Under the pieces are notes generated by a model that was not told the origin of the DNA, did no database searches, and saw only the letters and a list, made by a program, of their open reading frames with translations. A DNA stretch of 38,899 bases from Dehalococcoidia bacterium (GTDB lineage: Bacteria > Chloroflexota > Dehalococcoidia > UBA2979): assembly GCA_019694855.1 (NCBI GenBank), contig JAIBBD010000015.1, positions 1 to 38,899 on the forward strand, given 5' to 3'. Made by a program: the position numbers and the translations under genes. This document shows positions 9,558 through 24,771 of the stretch, one piece after another. Numbering within the stretch: position 1 is the first letter of the stretch; every line of letters begins with the position of its first letter.

Positions 9558-9582
9558 CACTGCACTCGGACCTGTCGAGGCG

Positions 9583-17683
<8,101 letters not shown>

Positions 17684-17773
17684 ATTCGACTCCTCCGGGA
17701 CTATTCGCTACGTCTGCCTGCCGGGGAACGGCCACGCCGGACGCCGCCACGAGGAGTGCGTGACAGAGACACC

Positions 17774-17812
17774 AAAAGCCACCCCGGCATGCTCTCGCTT
17801 CGCCGAGGTGGC
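17774..17812 (-). promoter_or_regulatory. attenuator-like stem-loop in the rpoB leader
   Basis: Read on the minus strand, an 11-bp stem (GCCACCTCGGC / GCCGGGGTGGC, one G-U pair) closes a 13-nt loop and is followed directly by TTTT. It lies about 90 nt upstream of the rpoB TTG and about 70 nt downstream of the predicted transcription start. This arrangement resembles a weak intrinsic terminator or attenuator in the leader RNA; the regulatory role is inferred. Confidence 0.5.
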
Positions 17813-17888
17813 ACCTACGATCTCGTCCCGCAGTGGAAACGCAGCGCCCAACGCCTACAAATGGTACCCGTGTCGAGGCAGAAACTCA

Positions 17889-17917
17889 AGCATAGAAGTC
17901 CCGATCTCCACCGTCAA
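17889..17917 (-). promoter_or_regulatory. sigma-70-type promoter of rpoBC
   Basis: On the minus strand, -35 TTGACG (17917-17912) and -10 TATGCT (17894-17889) are separated by exactly 17 bp. The predicted start near 17882 gives a leader of about 200 nt before rpoB. It is the best promoter match in the 272-bp gap between the lipoprotein gene and rpoB. Confidence 0.7.
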
Positions 17918-17955
17918 CAGTTCTTCTACACGCGACACGCCCCGCCGTTCCGCAC

Positions 17956-19128
17956 TCAGCGCGAGCCGGCCTCGTACCGTCGCAGCGCCCGCGCCACCTC
18001 CTCGAGGCACGCCGGCGTGCTGTACGCCGACGGCTGCGGCTGGCACGCAAAGCAGTGCGGGAACAGGATCGACACCACCACATCATCGAAGAAGACATAA
18101 GCCGAGGCGCTGGAGAAGCAGTCCGGCGCGTGACCCATCCCATGGACCTCGATTCGCCGGTCTGCGAGGGCGATCACCCGGGGTGGGGCGCAGCCCGGCA
18201 ACGCCATCGGGCCGAGCGGCCCCGCGAGCATCGCCGCCCACTGCGTGGTCGACCATGTCCCGATGTCGAACGCGCCCGGCGGAGAGTCCGTGGCCCCGTA
18301 CTCGAGACTCGCGCCGTACCCGGGCCCGCTCCCCGGCCTCAGCAGTACGTCTGAACGTGCGAGTTTCGCCGCCGGTCCCGTCATCGGCGTCCAGGTCGGC
18401 CCCACCCAGTACACGGGGATCCCACCCGCTCGCACGAGGCCAGATTGCGAATCATCGAGGTCCGCGTCGGTCAGCGGCGTCGGATGCTCGAAGCGGCCCT
18501 GCTGTACCACCGCCAGCTCCACCGCCCGGGGCTCCGCCTCCTCGGCGGGGAGTCCCGTGACCACCACGAAGTGGCGGTAGCGGCCCGTGGTCCAGCTCAA
18601 CGCGGACCCGGACAGTTCGGGCGCGTCCCGGCTCATCCACCACGCCAGCCGTGTCTCACCGAGGTCGAACGGCGGCGGGACGGCCGTGAGTCCCTGATGT
18701 CCGAGGTACGCGAGGAATCCGTCCGCGACCGCTTCTGATGCAGCCGAGTCACCCTCGCTCGCGAACACGATGACGGCGCTCTCGATGACGACGCCGTGCG
18801 GCCCGCCGTCCGGCAGGATCAGCTGGCGGTCGCAGTACTGCACAGCCCCGCGCGATGGATCGAGCAGCCACGAGCGCAGCTCCGCTGACATACCCTCGAA
18901 CGCGAACCCCTGCTCACACGACCCGTCGTTGCCGAGCCTTGCTCCTGGAGCCACGTCCCCGAGACGCAGCAGCAGCTCGTCCATCGACGCCGCTTGCGAG
19001 CCGGAGCACCCCCCAACCAGGATCGCGAGCACCGCCAGCACGACCGCAGGCGAGACGCGGGGAGTCCAGGCGAACCCGCGCCGCAGACCATGGCCTGCCG
19101 GGAGCCAGCGCCGGAGCTGCCACATCAT
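17956..19128 (-). CDS. predicted lipoprotein, unknown function
   Basis: The 390-residue protein has a basic N-terminus, a hydrophobic stretch (about 26-40) and the lipobox LVGGC with Cys41, so it should be exported and lipid-anchored outside the cytoplasmic membrane. The mature part is about 350 residues with several cysteines (CEQGF, YCDRQ, PGCAPP, DCFSS, HCFACQ, PACLEE) that could form disulfides. No catalytic motif is recognised. Two consecutive ATG codons (19128, 19125) begin the frame with no Shine-Dalgarno, but a -10-like TACACT sits just upstream, which suggests a leaderless transcript. The gene lies upstream of rpoB in the same orientation, separated by the rpoB promoter region. Confidence 0.85.
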   Translation of the reverse strand: MMWQLRRWLPAGHGLRRGFAWTPRVSPAVVLAVLAILVGGCSGSQAASMDELLLRLGDVAPGARLGNDGSCEQGFAFEGMSAELRSWLLDPSRGAVQYCDRQLILPDGGPHGVVIESAVIVFASEGDSAASEAVADGFLAYLGHQGLTAVPPPFDLGETRLAWWMSRDAPELSGSALSWTTGRYRHFVVVTGLPAEEAEPRAVELAVVQQGRFEHPTPLTDADLDDSQSGLVRAGGIPVYWVGPTWTPMTGPAAKLARSDVLLRPGSGPGYGASLEYGATDSPPGAFDIGTWSTTQWAAMLAGPLGPMALPGCAPPRVIALADRRIEVHGMGHAPDCFSSASAYVFFDDVVVSILFPHCFACQPQPSAYSTPACLEEVARALRRYEAGSR

Positions 19129-19136
19129 CACGGACG

Positions 19137-19142
19137 AGTGTA
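19137..19142 (-). promoter_or_regulatory. -10-like element for a leaderless lipoprotein mRNA
   Basis: TACACT on the minus strand ends 8 nt before the A of the lipoprotein ATG, placing the transcription start at or beside the start codon. No convincing -35 is visible. The missing ribosome-binding site supports leaderless initiation; this is inference. Confidence 0.4.
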
Positions 19143-19199
19143 ACGAGGAGGCCCGCCCGCGGCGTCGTGCGCCGTGCGCGGTGCGACCAGACGACGACC

Positions 19200-19649
19200 C
19201 TACCCCGCGGCGTTCCCCGCGCCGGCCTCGAGCTCGCGCAGCCGCCGGCGCAGTTCGCGCTCCTGCTCGAACCGCTCGCTGATGTCCCGCGCCGTCGCGA
19301 GGGCGCCCAGCGCCTCGCCGTCGGCCCCGAGCACGATCGCGAAGCTCAGTTCCACCGTGATCTGCGTCCCATCGGCCCGCATCGCCCTCGTCGGCAACGA
19401 CTGCCCGACGTATTTCGTCGCGCGAGCCGCCAGCGCGCGGTCGTAGCCCGTCCAGTGCTGCTCGCGGAACCGCTCCGGCACGATCAGGTCGAGCGTCCGC
19501 CCCAGCGCCGCCTCCGCACGGTGGCCGAAGATGCGCTCGGCCGCAGAGTTCCACACCCGGATCACGCCCTCCCGGTCCGCGAAGATCATCGCGTCCGGCG
19601 AGTCCTCGACCAGCTGCGAAGTAAGCGGCGCGGCCGATTCGGCAGTCAT
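19200..19649 (-). CDS. single PAS-domain protein
   Basis: The 149-residue cytoplasmic protein is essentially one PAS domain with its PAC motif: LVEDSPDAMIFADREGVIRVWNSAAERIFG in outline, then LPTRAMRADGTQITVELSFAIV and GALATARDISERFEQE. A short C-terminal helix follows (RELRRRLRELEAG), which would normally lead into an output domain. Here the protein ends, so no kinase, cyclase or transcription-factor domain is attached. It may act as a small-molecule or redox sensor that works through a partner protein; ligand and partner are unknown. It lies between a lipoprotein gene and two MarR-type regulator genes on the same strand. Confidence 0.88.
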   Translation of the reverse strand: MTAESAAPLTSQLVEDSPDAMIFADREGVIRVWNSAAERIFGHRAEAALGRTLDLIVPERFREQHWTGYDRALAARATKYVGQSLPTRAMRADGTQITVELSFAIVLGADGEALGALATARDISERFEQERELRRRLRELEAGAGNAAG

Positions 19650-19709
19650 CGCTCCGATTCTAGCTCACGCTCGAACCAGCTCGCCGCGCCTCGCGCATCT
19701 GCCCGGCGC

Positions 19710-20150
19710 CTACGCCGAGGCAAGCTCCCGGCTCGCATGTTCGGCGATGGTGACGAGCACGCGATGAGCCGTCGCGAGCTCGGCCGGCGAGAGTCCGAGG
19801 TAGAGCCGCTCCATCGTCCGGTCGACCTCGCCCTTGATGTGGTGGAAGCGAGCCTCCCCGGCGCTCGTCAGGGCGACCTCCTCGCCGCCTCGGGCGGCCG
19901 CGAGGCCGGACCTCTCGAGGCGCGCGAACGCCTCCCGTGCCGTGTCCAGGCCGATCTGCTGGCTGCCCGCCATCCGGCGCGTCAGCGTATCAAGATTCCC
20001 CGAAGCGCCCGGGCTGCCCACGAGCAGGTTCAGCGCGACCCACTCCTCGAACGTCATCCCGCCCACATCCAGCAGCCGGTCGAGCAGCGCGCGCATCGCC
20101 CGTTCCGCCTGCCCGATGTCTCGCCCGGTCAGCGTCTCCTGCGTCGTCAT
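19710..20150 (-). CDS. MarR-like winged-helix regulator (second of a pair)
   Basis: The 146-residue protein has a MarR-like layout: an N-terminal dimerisation helix (AERAMRALLDRLLDVGGMTFEEWVAL), a central winged helix (LDTLTRRMAGSQQIGLDTAREAFARLERSGLAA then VALTSAGEARF) and C-terminal helices. The recognition helix is more divergent than in the upstream gene, so ligand and operator probably differ. The ATG at 20150 is preceded by GGAGGAGG, a strong ribosome-binding site. It overlaps the stop of the upstream MarR gene by 4 nt, so the pair is one operon. Distant homologues act as one-component sensors of phenolics or oxidants; nothing here fixes the signal. Confidence 0.8.
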   Translation of the reverse strand: MTTQETLTGRDIGQAERAMRALLDRLLDVGGMTFEEWVALNLLVGSPGASGNLDTLTRRMAGSQQIGLDTAREAFARLERSGLAAARGGEEVALTSAGEARFHHIKGEVDRTMERLYLGLSPAELATAHRVLVTIAEHASRELASA

Positions 20151-20653
20151 GGCTCCTCCTCCGGGCGGCGAATAGCGATGGGCTGCGCGAGCAGCGCTCG
20201 CAGCTCGTCGGCAAACCGCGCCGTCCATGCGCCCCTCGTGCCTCCGAGCGATTCCGTCAGCTCATCGAGCAGGCGCCCCACAATCCCGGTCGCCTCCGAG
20301 GCGACCGCCCGCCCGCGTTCCGTCAGCGCGAGCCGCACCGCGCGGCTGTCCGTCTCGTCCGCGGTCCGGGCGACAAAACCCGATTGCTCGAGCGCCCGCA
20401 CCAGCTTGGAGATGTAGACCGGCTCGAGGCCCGTGTGGTCGGCCAGCTCTCGCTGGCTCGGACGCCGCCCTGAGCGCTCCATCCCGAGCAACGAGGACAC
20501 CACCGAGTACTGCGCGTGCGTGAGCCCGAGCGGCGCGACGGCGCGGTCGACCGCCGCTTTCCACTTCATCGAGAGCCGCCACACGAGAAATCCGACGGTC
20601 GCTCCTTCGAAGGCAGATTCCATGGCTATAGTTTCCATAGATACTATTTCCAT
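20147..20653 (-). CDS. MarR-family transcriptional regulator (first of a pair)
   Basis: A canonical MarR protein: LSMKWKAAVDRAVAPLGLTHAQYSVVSSL, then the winged helix RRPSQRELADHTGLEPVYISKLVRALEQSGFVAR, the wing DSRAVRLALTERGRAV and C-terminal dimerisation helices. Such dimers repress their own operons and respond to small ligands. Three in-frame ATGs lie 15 nt apart (20653, 20638, 20623). The first has the best ribosome-binding site (GGAG, nine bases before), so I place the start there; the shorter forms begin METIAMES and MESAFEG. The AT-rich repeated start region may double as its operator. It overlaps the second MarR gene by 4 nt. Confidence 0.88.
   Translation of the reverse strand: MEIVSMETIAMESAFEGATVGFLVWRLSMKWKAAVDRAVAPLGLTHAQYSVVSSLLGMERSGRRPSQRELADHTGLEPVYISKLVRALEQSGFVARTADETDSRAVRLALTERGRAVASEATGIVGRLLDELTESLGGTRGAWTARFADELRALLAQPIAIRRPEEEP
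20624..20653 (-). promoter_or_regulatory. possible MarR operator: AT-rich repeats over the start codons
   Basis: In the minus direction ATGGAAATAGTATCT is followed directly by ATGGAAACTATAGCC and then a third ATGGAA. Within it, ATAGT and ACTAT (20647-20643 and 20632-20628) form an inverted repeat with a 10-bp spacer, the usual size class of MarR sites. The region is strikingly AT-rich for this chromosome, and a perfect TTGACA lies beside it (20658-20653). Confidence 0.4.
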
Positions 20654-20796
20654 GTCAAGCAACTCCACGGTGCCGGAGCGCCCTGAGTGCGCCGCGGGCG
20701 CCCGCGGCGCATTCCACGTGAGCTGACGAATGCCCAAAGCCTCAGTGCGCCGGCGACGCCGCCGATCCACCCGTTCGGGCTCCTCCGAGCGATCGC

Positions 20797-21945
20797 TCAG
20801 ACAAGCACCAGGTTGTCCCGATGGATGACCTCCTCGCCGTACTCGTAGCCGAGCACGTCGGGAATGCGGTCAGAGCGTTGCCCCTTGATCCGCTGGATGT
20901 CCTCCGCCGAGTAGTTCACGCTCCCCGTCGCGAGGTGCCCGCCGTCCTGCGTATACACCCGCACCACGTCGCCGCGTTCGAATGGTCCTTCCGCCTCGGT
21001 CACCCCGGCCGGCAGCAACGACTTCCCGTCATGGCGCAGCGCGCGTGCCGCCCCCTCGTCCACGACGATGCGCCCGCGCGCCCGCAGCCCCGACAGCAGG
21101 TGCCGCCGCCGGCTCACGACTCGGTCCGCCGTCGGCAGAAAGTGCGTGCCGAGGTGCTCGCCGGCCGCCATCCTCGACACCACGTCCTCGATGCGCCCGT
21201 CCCCGACGATCACGTGCACACCCGCATGCGTCGCCACCCGCGCCGCCTGCACCTTGGTCGCCATGCCGCCGGTCCCGCGCACACCCGCAGCGCCCGAGGC
21301 CGCCGCGACGATCGCGTCGTCGATGCGCTCGACCGTCTCGATCAGGTGCGCGTCCGGGTCGCTGCGCGGGTCCGCCGAGTACAGTCCCTCGATGTCCGTC
21401 AGGATGAGCAGCAGGTCCGCGTCCACGAGGTTCGCGACCTCCGCCGAGAGGTTGTCGTTGTCTCCGATCACCGTGTCGCTGATCTCCTCGATCGACACGA
21501 CGTCGTTCTCGTTCACGATCGGCACCACGCCGCGCTCGATCAGCCCGAGCAGCGTATTGCGCGCGTTCAGGTAGCCGAGGCGGTCGCTGAGGTCGCGCCG
21601 CGTCAGCAGCGCCTGCGCCACCACGATCCCCTCGAGGGCGAAGAGCTCGTCCCACACCGACATCAGCCGGCTCTGCCCGATCGCCGCCAGCGCCTGGCGC
21701 GTCGGCAGGTCGCGTCGGTTCGCGGGCGCCGCGTCGCCCAGGCGGTGCCGCCCGGCGGCGATCGCCCCCGAGCTCACCACCACCACCTGCGCCCCCCGCG
21801 CCCGCACCGAGGCGATCTGCTGCACCAGCCCGGCCATCGCGTGCGCGTCGAGGCGGTCGCCGCCGCCGGTCAGCAGGTTGCTGCCCACCTTCACGACGAT
21901 GCGCCGGTACTGCGTCTGCTCGTGGGAGGAGTGGTGCCTGCTCAT
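20797..21945 (-). CDS. proB: glutamate 5-kinase
   Basis: This enzyme phosphorylates glutamate to gamma-glutamyl phosphate, the first step of proline synthesis, in the cytoplasm. The 382-residue protein has the amino-acid kinase domain (RRIVVKVGSNLLTGGG; VVVVSSGAIAAGR; VPIVNENDVVS; DNDNLSAEVANLVDADLLLILTDIEGLY; RGTGGMATKVQAA). A C-terminal PUA domain follows (about 290-370; GRIVVDEGAARAL then ERGDVVRVYTQDGGHLATGSVNYS). This two-domain form of about 370-380 residues is the usual one and is typically feedback-inhibited by proline. The partner proA is not adjacent. The ATG at 21945 has only a weak GAGAG upstream. Confidence 0.97.
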   Translation of the reverse strand: MSRHHSSHEQTQYRRIVVKVGSNLLTGGGDRLDAHAMAGLVQQIASVRARGAQVVVVSSGAIAAGRHRLGDAAPANRRDLPTRQALAAIGQSRLMSVWDELFALEGIVVAQALLTRRDLSDRLGYLNARNTLLGLIERGVVPIVNENDVVSIEEISDTVIGDNDNLSAEVANLVDADLLLILTDIEGLYSADPRSDPDAHLIETVERIDDAIVAAASGAAGVRGTGGMATKVQAARVATHAGVHVIVGDGRIEDVVSRMAAGEHLGTHFLPTADRVVSRRRHLLSGLRARGRIVVDEGAARALRHDGKSLLPAGVTEAEGPFERGDVVRVYTQDGGHLATGSVNYSAEDIQRIKGQRSDRIPDVLGYEYGEEVIHRDNLVLV

Positions 21946-22047
21946 GCTCTCGCGCCCGTGGCGACTCGTTATTTCGAGACCTGCTTTAGGATGGAGGAGC
22001 AGGGGGCCATCGTCGAGCGATCGCCGCAGGAAAGGGACGCGACGGGC

Positions 22048-23043
22048 ATGGCCGTACCCACCGCGCCTCCCTCCGCCCGCCCGCGGCGTATCGCCATCGA
22101 CTGGCGGCTCGTCGCCGGACTCCTCCGCCGCGCCACCGTCAACTTCGTCGAGGACCGCTGCACCGTCCTCGCCGCCGCCATCTCCTACTTCGCCCTCTTC
22201 TCGCTCTTCCCGCTCGTCCTGCTCGCCGCCGCCGTCTTCGGCATCGTGCTGCGCGACCCCGACGTCCAGACGCGGGTACTCAACGCCGTCGTCGACGCCA
22301 TCCCCGTCGAGGCGCCCAGCGTGTCAAACTCGCTGCGCGCCCTCGCCGACCTCGGCCCGACCCTCTCCGTCGTCGCAACGATCGGCACCTTGTGGACCGC
22401 GAGCGCTCTCGCCGCCGCCATCCGCAACGCCCTCGATATCGTCTTCGACGTCCGGCGCCCTCGCGCCCTGCTCCAGGCGAAGATCCTCGATTACCTCGTG
22501 CTGATCGGGGTCGGCGCGCTCTTCCTCACCTCGCTTGCGCTCACCACTGCCTGGCGAGTCGCCCAGACACAGGCCGACGTGCGCTGGGGCCTCCTCGATG
22601 GCAACCTGCGCTGGTTGTGGGACCTGGGCGCGGTCCTCATCCCGGCGGTGATGACGTTCCTGATGTTCCTGCTGCTCTACCGTGCGCTCCCCCACGGCCG
22701 CACCCGTCTGCTCCACATCTGGCCGGGCGCCCTCCTCGCCGCCGTCGCCTTCGAGCTCGCCAAGGCCCTCTTCGCGACCTACCTCGCCAACTTCGCGAAC
22801 TACGACGTCGTCTACGGCTCCCTCGGAGGCGTGATCGCGCTGCTGTTCTGGGTATACGTGAGCGCCAACATCCTCCTCTTCGGCGCGGAAGTCGCCGCCG
22901 AGGTCTCACATGTCATGCGCGGGGAGCCCCGCCGCGGCCACACCCCCGGCGACGAGGGCGACTGGCGCTCCTCGCTGCTCACGTTGTTGCGGGGATTGGT
23001 GCTCGCCCCCGGCGAAGGCGAGGAGCGACGGCGGCGCTGGTAG
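22048..23043 (+). CDS. YihY/virulence factor BrkB family membrane protein
   Basis: This 331-residue polytopic inner-membrane protein has about six hydrophobic segments. The family signature is visible in RCTVLAAAISYFALFSLFPLVLL near the N-terminus, the RALPHGRTRLLHIWPGALLAAVAFELAK block, and YGSLGGVIALLFWVYVSANILLFGAEVAAE near the C-terminus. The cytoplasmic tail is charged. Family members were once called ribonuclease BN by mistake; their true role is unsettled, and transport or envelope functions have been suggested. The ATG at 22048 follows AGGAAAGG; an in-frame ATG at 21991 is possible but lacks a well-placed ribosome-binding site. The gene is divergent from proB. Confidence 0.93.
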   Translation: MAVPTAPPSARPRRIAIDWRLVAGLLRRATVNFVEDRCTVLAAAISYFALFSLFPLVLLAAAVFGIVLRDPDVQTRVLNAVVDAIPVEAPSVSNSLRALADLGPTLSVVATIGTLWTASALAAAIRNALDIVFDVRRPRALLQAKILDYLVLIGVGALFLTSLALTTAWRVAQTQADVRWGLLDGNLRWLWDLGAVLIPAVMTFLMFLLLYRALPHGRTRLLHIWPGALLAAVAFELAKALFATYLANFANYDVVYGSLGGVIALLFWVYVSANILLFGAEVAAEVSHVMRGEPRRGHTPGDEGDWRSSLLTLLRGLVLAPGEGEERRRRW

Positions 23044-23050
23044 CGCCGAG

Positions 23051-23239
23051 TTACGCCCAGCCGAACGCCAGCCGCAGGATCGCCGAGATCAGGATCGCCG
23101 CCACATAGGCGTACGCGACCGTCCGCACCCGCTTCGTGAACGTCGCGAAGCGCGAGCGCTTGTTCTTCGGCTGGTACAGGAACGCCACGCCGAGGGCCAC
23201 CACGGCGAGCAACAGCATCAACGTCAGCAGCTTGCCCAT
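23051..23239 (-). CDS. small two-pass membrane protein, unknown
   Basis: The 62-residue protein begins MGKLLTLMLLLAVVALGVAFLY (first membrane segment), then a basic loop with KNKRSRFATFTKRVR, and a second segment (VAYAYVAAILISAILRLAFGWA). AGGA lies about 9 nt before the ATG at 23239. It converges on the YihY gene with a 7-nt gap and is transcribed away from the zinc-ribbon gene. I do not recognise the family. Confidence 0.6.
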   Translation of the reverse strand: MGKLLTLMLLLAVVALGVAFLYQPKNKRSRFATFTKRVRTVAYAYVAAILISAILRLAFGWA

Positions 23240-23273
23240 GCGCCGGATCCTACCGACTGACGACGCTACCGTG

Positions 23274-23300
23274 TTGACAAGCACATGCGTTCTATATACC
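23274..23300 (+). promoter_or_regulatory. promoter of the zinc-ribbon gene
   Basis: A perfect -35 TTGACA (23274-23279) is followed by an AT-rich TATATACC; the hexamer TATACC (23295-23300) gives a 15-bp spacer. The -10 lies between the two SOS-box-like palindromes, so repressor binding would block transcription. Confidence 0.55.
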
Positions 23301-23325
23301 CTCGAGCCATACAGAACGCATGTTC
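23281..23325 (+). promoter_or_regulatory. two LexA/SOS-box-like palindromes
   Basis: GAAC-GCAT-GTTC at 23314-23325, within the 14-nt AGAACGCATGTTCT, matches the GAAC-N4-GTTC core of the Gram-positive-type LexA box. An imperfect copy GCAC-ATGC-GTTC is at 23281-23292, centred 33 bp away. The two also form a perfect 11-bp inverted repeat (23283-23293 / 23313-23323) around the -10 region. Regulation by LexA is inferred from the motif. Confidence 0.55.
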
Positions 23326-23340
23326 TCTCGGAGCCGCCCG

Positions 23341-23511
23341 ATGAACGCCACTGCCACCCGCGCCACCGAGCTGTTCGCCAACCGCCGCCTGCGCCGCGTT
23401 GCCCTCGCCGGGCCGCGCTGCCCGGACTGTGCCGGGCCCCTCATCTACGGCGAGGGCTGCCACCTCTGCCCCGTCTGCGGTTACTCCGGCTGTTCACCCA
23501 CCCGGCGCTGA
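23341..23511 (+). CDS. small zinc-ribbon protein resembling the NrdJ C-terminal tail
   Basis: The 56-residue protein ends with the four-cysteine zinc ribbon CPDC-(N)-CHLCPVCGYSGC. The pattern GPLIYGEGCHLCPVCGYSGC is very like the C-terminal tail of adenosylcobalamin-dependent ribonucleotide reductase (NrdJ), where the ribbon and nearby cysteines help re-reduce the active site. Here it stands alone, preceded only by a basic N-terminal stretch (ATRATELFANRRLRRVALAG). The ATG at 23341 follows GGAG; an upstream ATG at 23320 falls inside the palindrome. With the SOS-like box upstream, a role in DNA-damage response or nucleotide supply is conceivable, but function is unknown; it could equally be a generic zinc-ribbon protein. 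Confidence 0.72.
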   Translation: MNATATRATELFANRRLRRVALAGPRCPDCAGPLIYGEGCHLCPVCGYSGCSPTRR

Positions 23512-23623
23512 CCTCGGCGGCACTCGTACACGCTCCACTCTGCATCCTCTCGAGGCGCGCCAGCGCCCGCCCTCGTGTAGCCTGAACGCGACACAACACG
23601 ACACCCCTCGAGAGGACCCCACC

Positions 23624-23959
23624 GTGACCGACTACCGCTTCGAGCGCGAAGCCCGCACTCCATATTCCGAGGTCTACACCATCGACGACGGCGAGCACTC
23701 CCTCGGCCGCGTCGACATCCACTACACCGGCTCCGCCACCTACGCCACGCTCGCCGTCCACCAGACCCTCGACGAGGACGGCGTCCAGGCCCTCATCGCC
23801 GCCATCGACGAGCGCATCGTCTCCACCGCCGACCCCTACCGCGAGGACTTCGTGGTCACCGTCTGGCGCGGCGAGGAGTTCGGTGTCTTCGCCGACGAGT
23901 CCGACTTCGACGAGGAAGACGAGGACGCCGAAGACGACGAGGATGACGACGACCGCTAG
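23624..23959 (+). CDS. small acidic-tailed protein, unknown
   Basis: The 111-residue protein begins with GTG at 23624, preceded by GAGAGGA. An alpha/beta-looking body (YRFEREARTPYSEVYTIDD, SLGRVDIHYT, YATLAVHQTLDEDGVQALIAAIDERI, EDFVVTVWRGEEFGVF) ends in an almost purely acidic tail of Asp and Glu (ESDFDEEDEDAEDDEDDDD). Acidic tails of this sort often mediate binding to basic proteins or nucleic-acid mimicry, but no function is known. Its last 17 nt overlap the HAD phosphatase gene, so the two are co-translated. Confidence 0.8.
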   Translation: MTDYRFEREARTPYSEVYTIDDGEHSLGRVDIHYTGSATYATLAVHQTLDEDGVQALIAAIDERIVSTADPYREDFVVTVWRGEEFGVFADESDFDEEDEDAEDDEDDDDR

Positions 23960-24662
23960 CGGACGCCGCTTCGAGGCCGTCTGCTTCGACCTCGACGAGA
24001 CCCTGATCGACTCCGCCGTCGCCTGGCGCGCCGGCTTCCTCGACGCCTTCGCGCTCGAGGTCGCACCGCGCTATCCCGAGCTCGGGGCGACGGCGGAGCC
24101 GCTCCTCGAGCTGCAACCGCTTCTCGTCGCCGAGGTACAGGCGCGCGGCGGCCGCTGGGGTGACTTCGTCATCCGCGACGCCGTGCGCAAGTTCTTCCGC
24201 GCGCACGGCATCGAGGACGACCGCTCCGCCGACCGCACCACGGAGGCGTACGAGGCCGCCTGGCCCCGGCACATCACCCTCTTCCCCGATGCGCTCTCGG
24301 CCCTCGACGCCGCCGCTGAGCTCGGCCCGCTCGCCCTCATCACCAACGGGCCCTCCACCGGCCAGCGCCTCAAGCTCGAACGCACCGGCCTCCTCGACCG
24401 TTTCGAGGTGCTCGCCATCTCCGAGGAAGTCGGCGCTGAGAAGCCCGATCTCGAGATCTTCACCCACACCCTCGAGGGCCTCGGTATCCACGCCGCCGCG
24501 GCCGTGCACATCGGCGACAACCTCCACATGGACATCCGCGGCGCCCGCGACGCCGGCATGACCGCCGTTTGGCTCAACCGCCGCGGCGGCGACCCGGCCG
24601 AAGGCGTCACCCCGCATCACGAAGTCGCGGACCTCGAGGCGTTCGTCCAGCTGCTCGGATAG
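23943..24662 (+). CDS. HAD-superfamily hydrolase (phosphatase)
   Basis: The 239-residue HAD subfamily IA enzyme has motif I DLDET (Asp16 nucleophile, Asp18), a helical cap (about 25-110), motif II ITNGPS, motif III Lys in EKPDLEIF and motif IV GDNLHMDIRGARDAG. It should hydrolyse a phosphate ester of a small metabolite in the cytoplasm; phosphoglycolate, pyrimidine nucleotide and other sugar phosphates are all possible. The ATG at 23943 lies within the acidic tail-coding region of the upstream gene, giving a 17-nt overlap. A hairpin immediately follows the stop codon. Confidence 0.93.
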   Translation: MTTTASGRRFEAVCFDLDETLIDSAVAWRAGFLDAFALEVAPRYPELGATAEPLLELQPLLVAEVQARGGRWGDFVIRDAVRKFFRAHGIEDDRSADRTTEAYEAAWPRHITLFPDALSALDAAAELGPLALITNGPSTGQRLKLERTGLLDRFEVLAISEEVGAEKPDLEIFTHTLEGLGIHAAAAVHIGDNLHMDIRGARDAGMTAVWLNRRGGDPAEGVTPHHEVADLEAFVQLLG

Positions 24663-24681
24663 GGCCGCACTCAGCGGCCCT
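24661..24681 (+). terminator. hairpin after the HAD gene
   Basis: AGGGCCGC / GCGGCCCT form a perfect 8-bp stem with an ACTCA loop starting inside the HAD stop codon. No T-run follows. Nothing else is recognised in the 170-bp gap apart from the repeat noted at 24772. Confidence 0.5.
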
Positions 24682-24771
24682 CAGGTCCTCACCCCCGGAC
24701 CTGCCGCGACCGCGAACCTGATCAACTCGGGCAAATCGAGCGAACGTCGTGACGAAATCCTCAACGCCACC

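Noticed and set aside
20625-20658. TTGACA with TATAGC as a sigma-70 promoter for the MarR pair
   Set aside because: The spacer is 22 bp, too long for a normal promoter, so I keep the region only as a possible operator.
20821-23043. 740-codon plus-strand frame joining the proB region to the YihY gene
   Set aside because: The first half is antisense to proB; the YihY protein starts at about 22048 with a normal N-terminus.
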